In this document: piece by piece, positions 61,291-64,000 of the stretch
How the letters are laid out: each line of letters opens with the position of its first letter
How positions within the stretch are numbered: position 1 is the first letter of the stretch
From: Muraenolepis orangiensis
Lineage: Eukaryota > Chordata > Actinopteri > Gadiformes > Muraenolepididae
DNA length: 64,000 nt
Assembly (NCBI GenBank): GCA_027704905.1
Contig: CM051019.1
Coordinates: 20,990,764-21,054,763 of the forward strand
Direction: 5' to 3'
Program-made: the position numbers and the translations under genes
Notes under the pieces: generated by a model
Told to the model about the DNA's origin: nothing
What the model saw: the letters and a program-made list of their open reading frames with translations, nothing else
Database searches by the model: none

Positions 61291-62490
61291 ATTGACAACA
61301 ACAGGGTTAGAGGTGTAGTGTGGGGTAGATGGAGGGAGTTTGGACAGGGTTAGAGCAACAGGGTTAGAGGTGTAGTGTGGGGTAGATGGAGGGAGTTGGG
61401 ACAGGGTTAGAGCAACAGGGTTAGAGGTGTAGTGTGGGGTAGATGGAGGGAGTTTGGACAGGGTTAGAGCAACAGGGTTAGAGGTGTAGTGTGGGGTAGA
61501 TGGAGGGAGTTGGGACAGGGTTAGAGCAACAGGGTTAGAGGTGTAGTGTGGGGTAGATGGAGGGAGTTTGGACAGGGTTAGAGCAACAGGGTTAGAGGTG
61601 TAGTGTGGGGTAGATGGAGGGGTTTGGACAGGGTTAGAGCAACAGGGTTAGAGGTGTAGTGTGGGGTAGATGGAGGGAGTTTGGACAGGGTTAGAGCAAC
61701 AGGGTTAGAGGTGTAGTGTGGGGTAGATGGAGGGGGTTTGGACAGGGTTAGAGCAACAGGGTTAGAGGTGTAGTGTGGGGTAGATGGAGGGAGTTTGGAC
61801 AGGGTTAGAGCAACAGGGTTAGAGGTGTAGTGTGGGGTAGATGGAGGGAGTTGGGACAGGGTTAGAGCAACAGGGTTAGAGGTGTAGTGTGGGGTAGATG
61901 GAGGGAGTTTGGACAGGGTTAGAGCAACAGGGTTAGAGGTGTAGTGTGGGGTAGATGGAGGGAGTTTGGACAGGGTTAGAGCAACAGGGTTAGAGGTGTA
62001 GTGTGGGGTAGATGGAGGGAGTTTGGACAGGGTTAGAGCAACAGGGTTAGAGGTGTAGTGTGGGGTAGATGGAGGGAGTTGGGACAGGGTTAGAGCAACA
62101 GGGTTAGAGGTGTAGTGTGGGGTAGATGGAGGGAGTTTGGACAGGGTTAGAGCAACAGGGTTAGAGGTGTAGTGTGGGGTAGATGGAGGGAGTTTGGACA
62201 GGGTTAGAGCAACAGGGTTAGAGGTGTAGTGTGGGGTAGATAGAGGGAGTTTGGACAGGGTTAGAGCAACAGGGTTAGAGGTGTAGTGTGGGGTAGATGG
62301 AGGGAGTTTGGACAGGGTTAGAGCAACAGGGTTAGAGGTGTAGTGTGGGGTAGATGGAGGGAGTTTGGACAGGGTTAGAGCAACAGGGTTAGAGGTGTAG
62401 TGTGGGGTAGATGGAGGGAGTTTGGAGGTAACCAACAGGGTTAGAGGTGTAGTGTGGGGTAGATGGAGGGAGTTGGGAGGTAACCAAGGC
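61290..62490 (-). repeat. 57-bp minisatellite inside L1 ORF2, about 20 copies
   Basis: On - units encode LSKLPPSTPHYTSNPVALT (19 residues). On + each has GGGTTAGAGGTGTAGTGTGG and GGTAGATGGAGGGAGTTTGG. Alternatives are TTTGG/TTGGG and the shortened GGGGTTTGG. The first diverged unit joins L1 ORF2 residues at about 62490. Confidence 0.95.
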
Positions 62491-62631
62491 GGAGAGGGAT
62501 GTTGAGAGGCATGATTCATTTTCAATTTCGCACCAAGACGGCATTGGTGAATGGACCCAGTATATGATCTTCTGAATATTGGCAGCCCAGTGATAATAAA
62601 GCAAATTTGGTAAGCCCAGTCCGCCCTCAGA

Positions 62632-63183
62632 TCAATGTCGTTGCAGAAGTCTTTTCTGTATTCTAGGGACTTTACCCCCCCAAATGAATGATGATATGGA
62701 CTTATCAATGGACAGAAAAAAGGACTTTGGGAGAAATATAGGGAGACATTGAAAAAGGTAGAGGAATCGGGGTAGAACGTTCATCTTAATACAGTTAATC
62801 TTCCCTGCCAATGATAAATTAATAGACCTCCATCTCTGTAAGTCATCTTTTAATTTATTAACGAGGAAGTTGTTTTGGTATAGTTGAGAGAAGGACCGTG
62901 TAATATTAATTCCCAAATACTTGAAGCCAGATTTAGACAAATGGAAGGGCAAGTCACATTGTGGGATTGCAAGAGCTAGGTTGTTCATCGGAAAACATTC
63001 GCTTTTAGTGAGGTTGATCTTATATCCCGAAAAGCTACCAAATCTATGCAACATCTGAACTATATGGGACATGCAACGCACCGGGTCAGACACATACAAC
63101 AATAGGTCGTCGGCATATAGCGCCACCTTGTGTTCCCTCCCCCATCTAGAAATTCCATTTATTGTTGGAGAAGATTTTAACAT
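62632..63183 (-). pseudogene. L1-like reverse transcriptase C-terminal half
   Basis: Begins just before the catalytic YADDLLLYVSDP (near 63110). Then FGSFSGYKINLTKSECFPMN, FKYLGINITR and INLSLAGKINCIKMNVLPR, all L1-clade RT/thumb blocks. The fingers and palm upstream of YADD are deleted, so it cannot be functional. Confidence 0.85.
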
Positions 63184-63816
63184 GATAGACAGAAAGAGAC
63201 TATGAAAAAGTTATCGATTCTGCTATACGAATGGTGGACGTGCGGAAAAAAAGAGAATTTTTTATCATGTGGGAAACGAAAGCGCCACGGATCGATACAA
63301 CCAATTCGGTCCATGAAAGTTGACAACATTTTAGCCATTTTGGAGAGGTTTTTGGACTTTGGGTTAGAACGGTCTAAGGAAGGATTAATTATGCAGTTTA
63401 GATCTCCTCCAAAAATGAGGCAGCGTGAATTTAGGTTAGGTATAGATGAAATTACTTTTTCTCGTTGTCCCAATTAGGTGCATACACATTAACCAATAGT
63501 ACTGGTTTATGGTAGAGGGACGCTGAGACAATGATAAAACGGCCGTGTGGGTCAGGTATAATGTCTGTGGCTTTGAATAGTGTGTTCTTATGAAATATGA
63601 TTGCTGTGCCACATGATCTAGAATCAAAGTTCAAATGAAAAATTTGGCCAACCCCCAATTTTTTAAGTCTAATGTGATCTTTATCCACTTTAAAAGTTTA
63701 AGATGTGCAAATATTCTAGTTCGTTTAACAGGTCCATTCAAACCCTTGACATTCCATGAAATGAATCTTGTACTCGCCCCCCCTGCAGCCTGACTACCAT
63801 TTTGTGTCCTGTTCAT
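63177..63816 (-). pseudogene. L1-like endonuclease (APE type) fragments
   Basis: RFISWNVKGLNGPVKRTRI (start of APE endonuclease), then in other frames VNVYAPNWDN and GGDLNCIINPSLDRS, and DNFFIVS near the end. Three frames are used across 640 bp, so at least two frame breaks occurred. Confidence 0.83.
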
Positions 63817-63860
63817 ATTTTATGAAAATTGTTAGTAATATTTATGAAGAAACGCATTTT

Positions 63861-64000
63861 CTGCCACACCCCAGCCCAACACTTACTGGGAAAAACACAT
63901 AAAGCAAATAAAAAGGTACCTCCACTTATAAATGTATAGTAACATATTGAAAACAAACAATTAAAACAGCGAAAACGACTTTGAAACCCCGGGATGCACT
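63861..64000. other. A/T-rich right edge
   Basis: Possibly L1 sequence upstream of ORF2 or its junction with flanking DNA. No coding similarity recognised. Confidence 0.4.

Larger units (their letters stand above)
59150..63860 (-). mobile_element. L1-like LINE, antisense, rearranged
   Basis: From right to left on -: endonuclease (63816-63177), end of RT with YADD (63183-62632), connection region, a 57-bp minisatellite (62490-61290), C-terminal Cys/His segment (60841-60392), 3' UTR to about 59150. Most of the RT N-terminal half is deleted between endonuclease and YADD. An L2-like LINE interrupts the 3' UTR. The 5' limit near the window edge is uncertain. Confidence 0.83.

Overview
The window looks like nuclear DNA of a teleost fish, probably a spiny-rayed one. 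Two vertebrate-type genes with GT/AG introns are recognisable, and the rest is dominated by fish-type transposons (L2-like and L1-like LINEs, BEL/Pao, Ty3/gypsy, hAT, Tc1, tRNA-derived SINEs) and an exceptional load of minisatellites. No bacterial, plasmid or CRISPR signal is present. The species cannot be named from sequence alone.

Region 1 (1-22000) is genic. The 3' two thirds of brf1 (TFIIIB subunit, RNA polymerase III initiation) runs on + from 2365 to its stop at 9945 in 13 exons; the 5' exons lie left of the window. The complete ahsa1 gene (activator of HSP90 ATPase) runs on - from its ATG at 21530 to its stop at 11509 in 9 exons, encoding about 342 residues. The two genes converge tail to tail, with 1.56 kb of mostly repeats between the stop codons. 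Both reading frames are intact. Almost every intron is filled by its own tandem repeat, and several of these arrays contain copies of the neighbouring splice site.

Region 2 (22000-34350) has no recognised host gene. It holds minisatellites, a decayed gypsy fragment, a Tc1 end, a SINE inside a loose inverted repeat, a chromodomain Ty3/gypsy element (27888-32640, 5-bp target duplication GAGTA) sitting inside a 60-bp minisatellite, and an L2-like LINE.

Region 3 (34350-57130) is a nest of LTR elements. A tandem duplication of about 3.6 kb carries two copies of a K02A2.6-like gypsy fragment. One BEL/Pao element (34377-40793, TSD TGTGT) entered the first unit after the duplication. A longer BEL/Pao element (47715-56451, TSD CTCAG) sits in the gypsy element, and its 3' LTR is split by a hAT element (54870-56085, TSD TGGACAAC). 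The gypsy 3' end and LTR follow at 56457-57127.

Region 4 (57130-64000) holds a second hAT deletion derivative (57323-59147, TSD CCTGCAGT), then an antisense L1-like LINE interrupted by an L2-like LINE and by a 57-bp in-frame minisatellite.

The most unusual themes are minisatellites that duplicate functional splice sites, LINE bodies that have given rise to minisatellites, a 36-bp perfect hairpin in a brf1 intron, and a readable order of nested insertion and duplication events.
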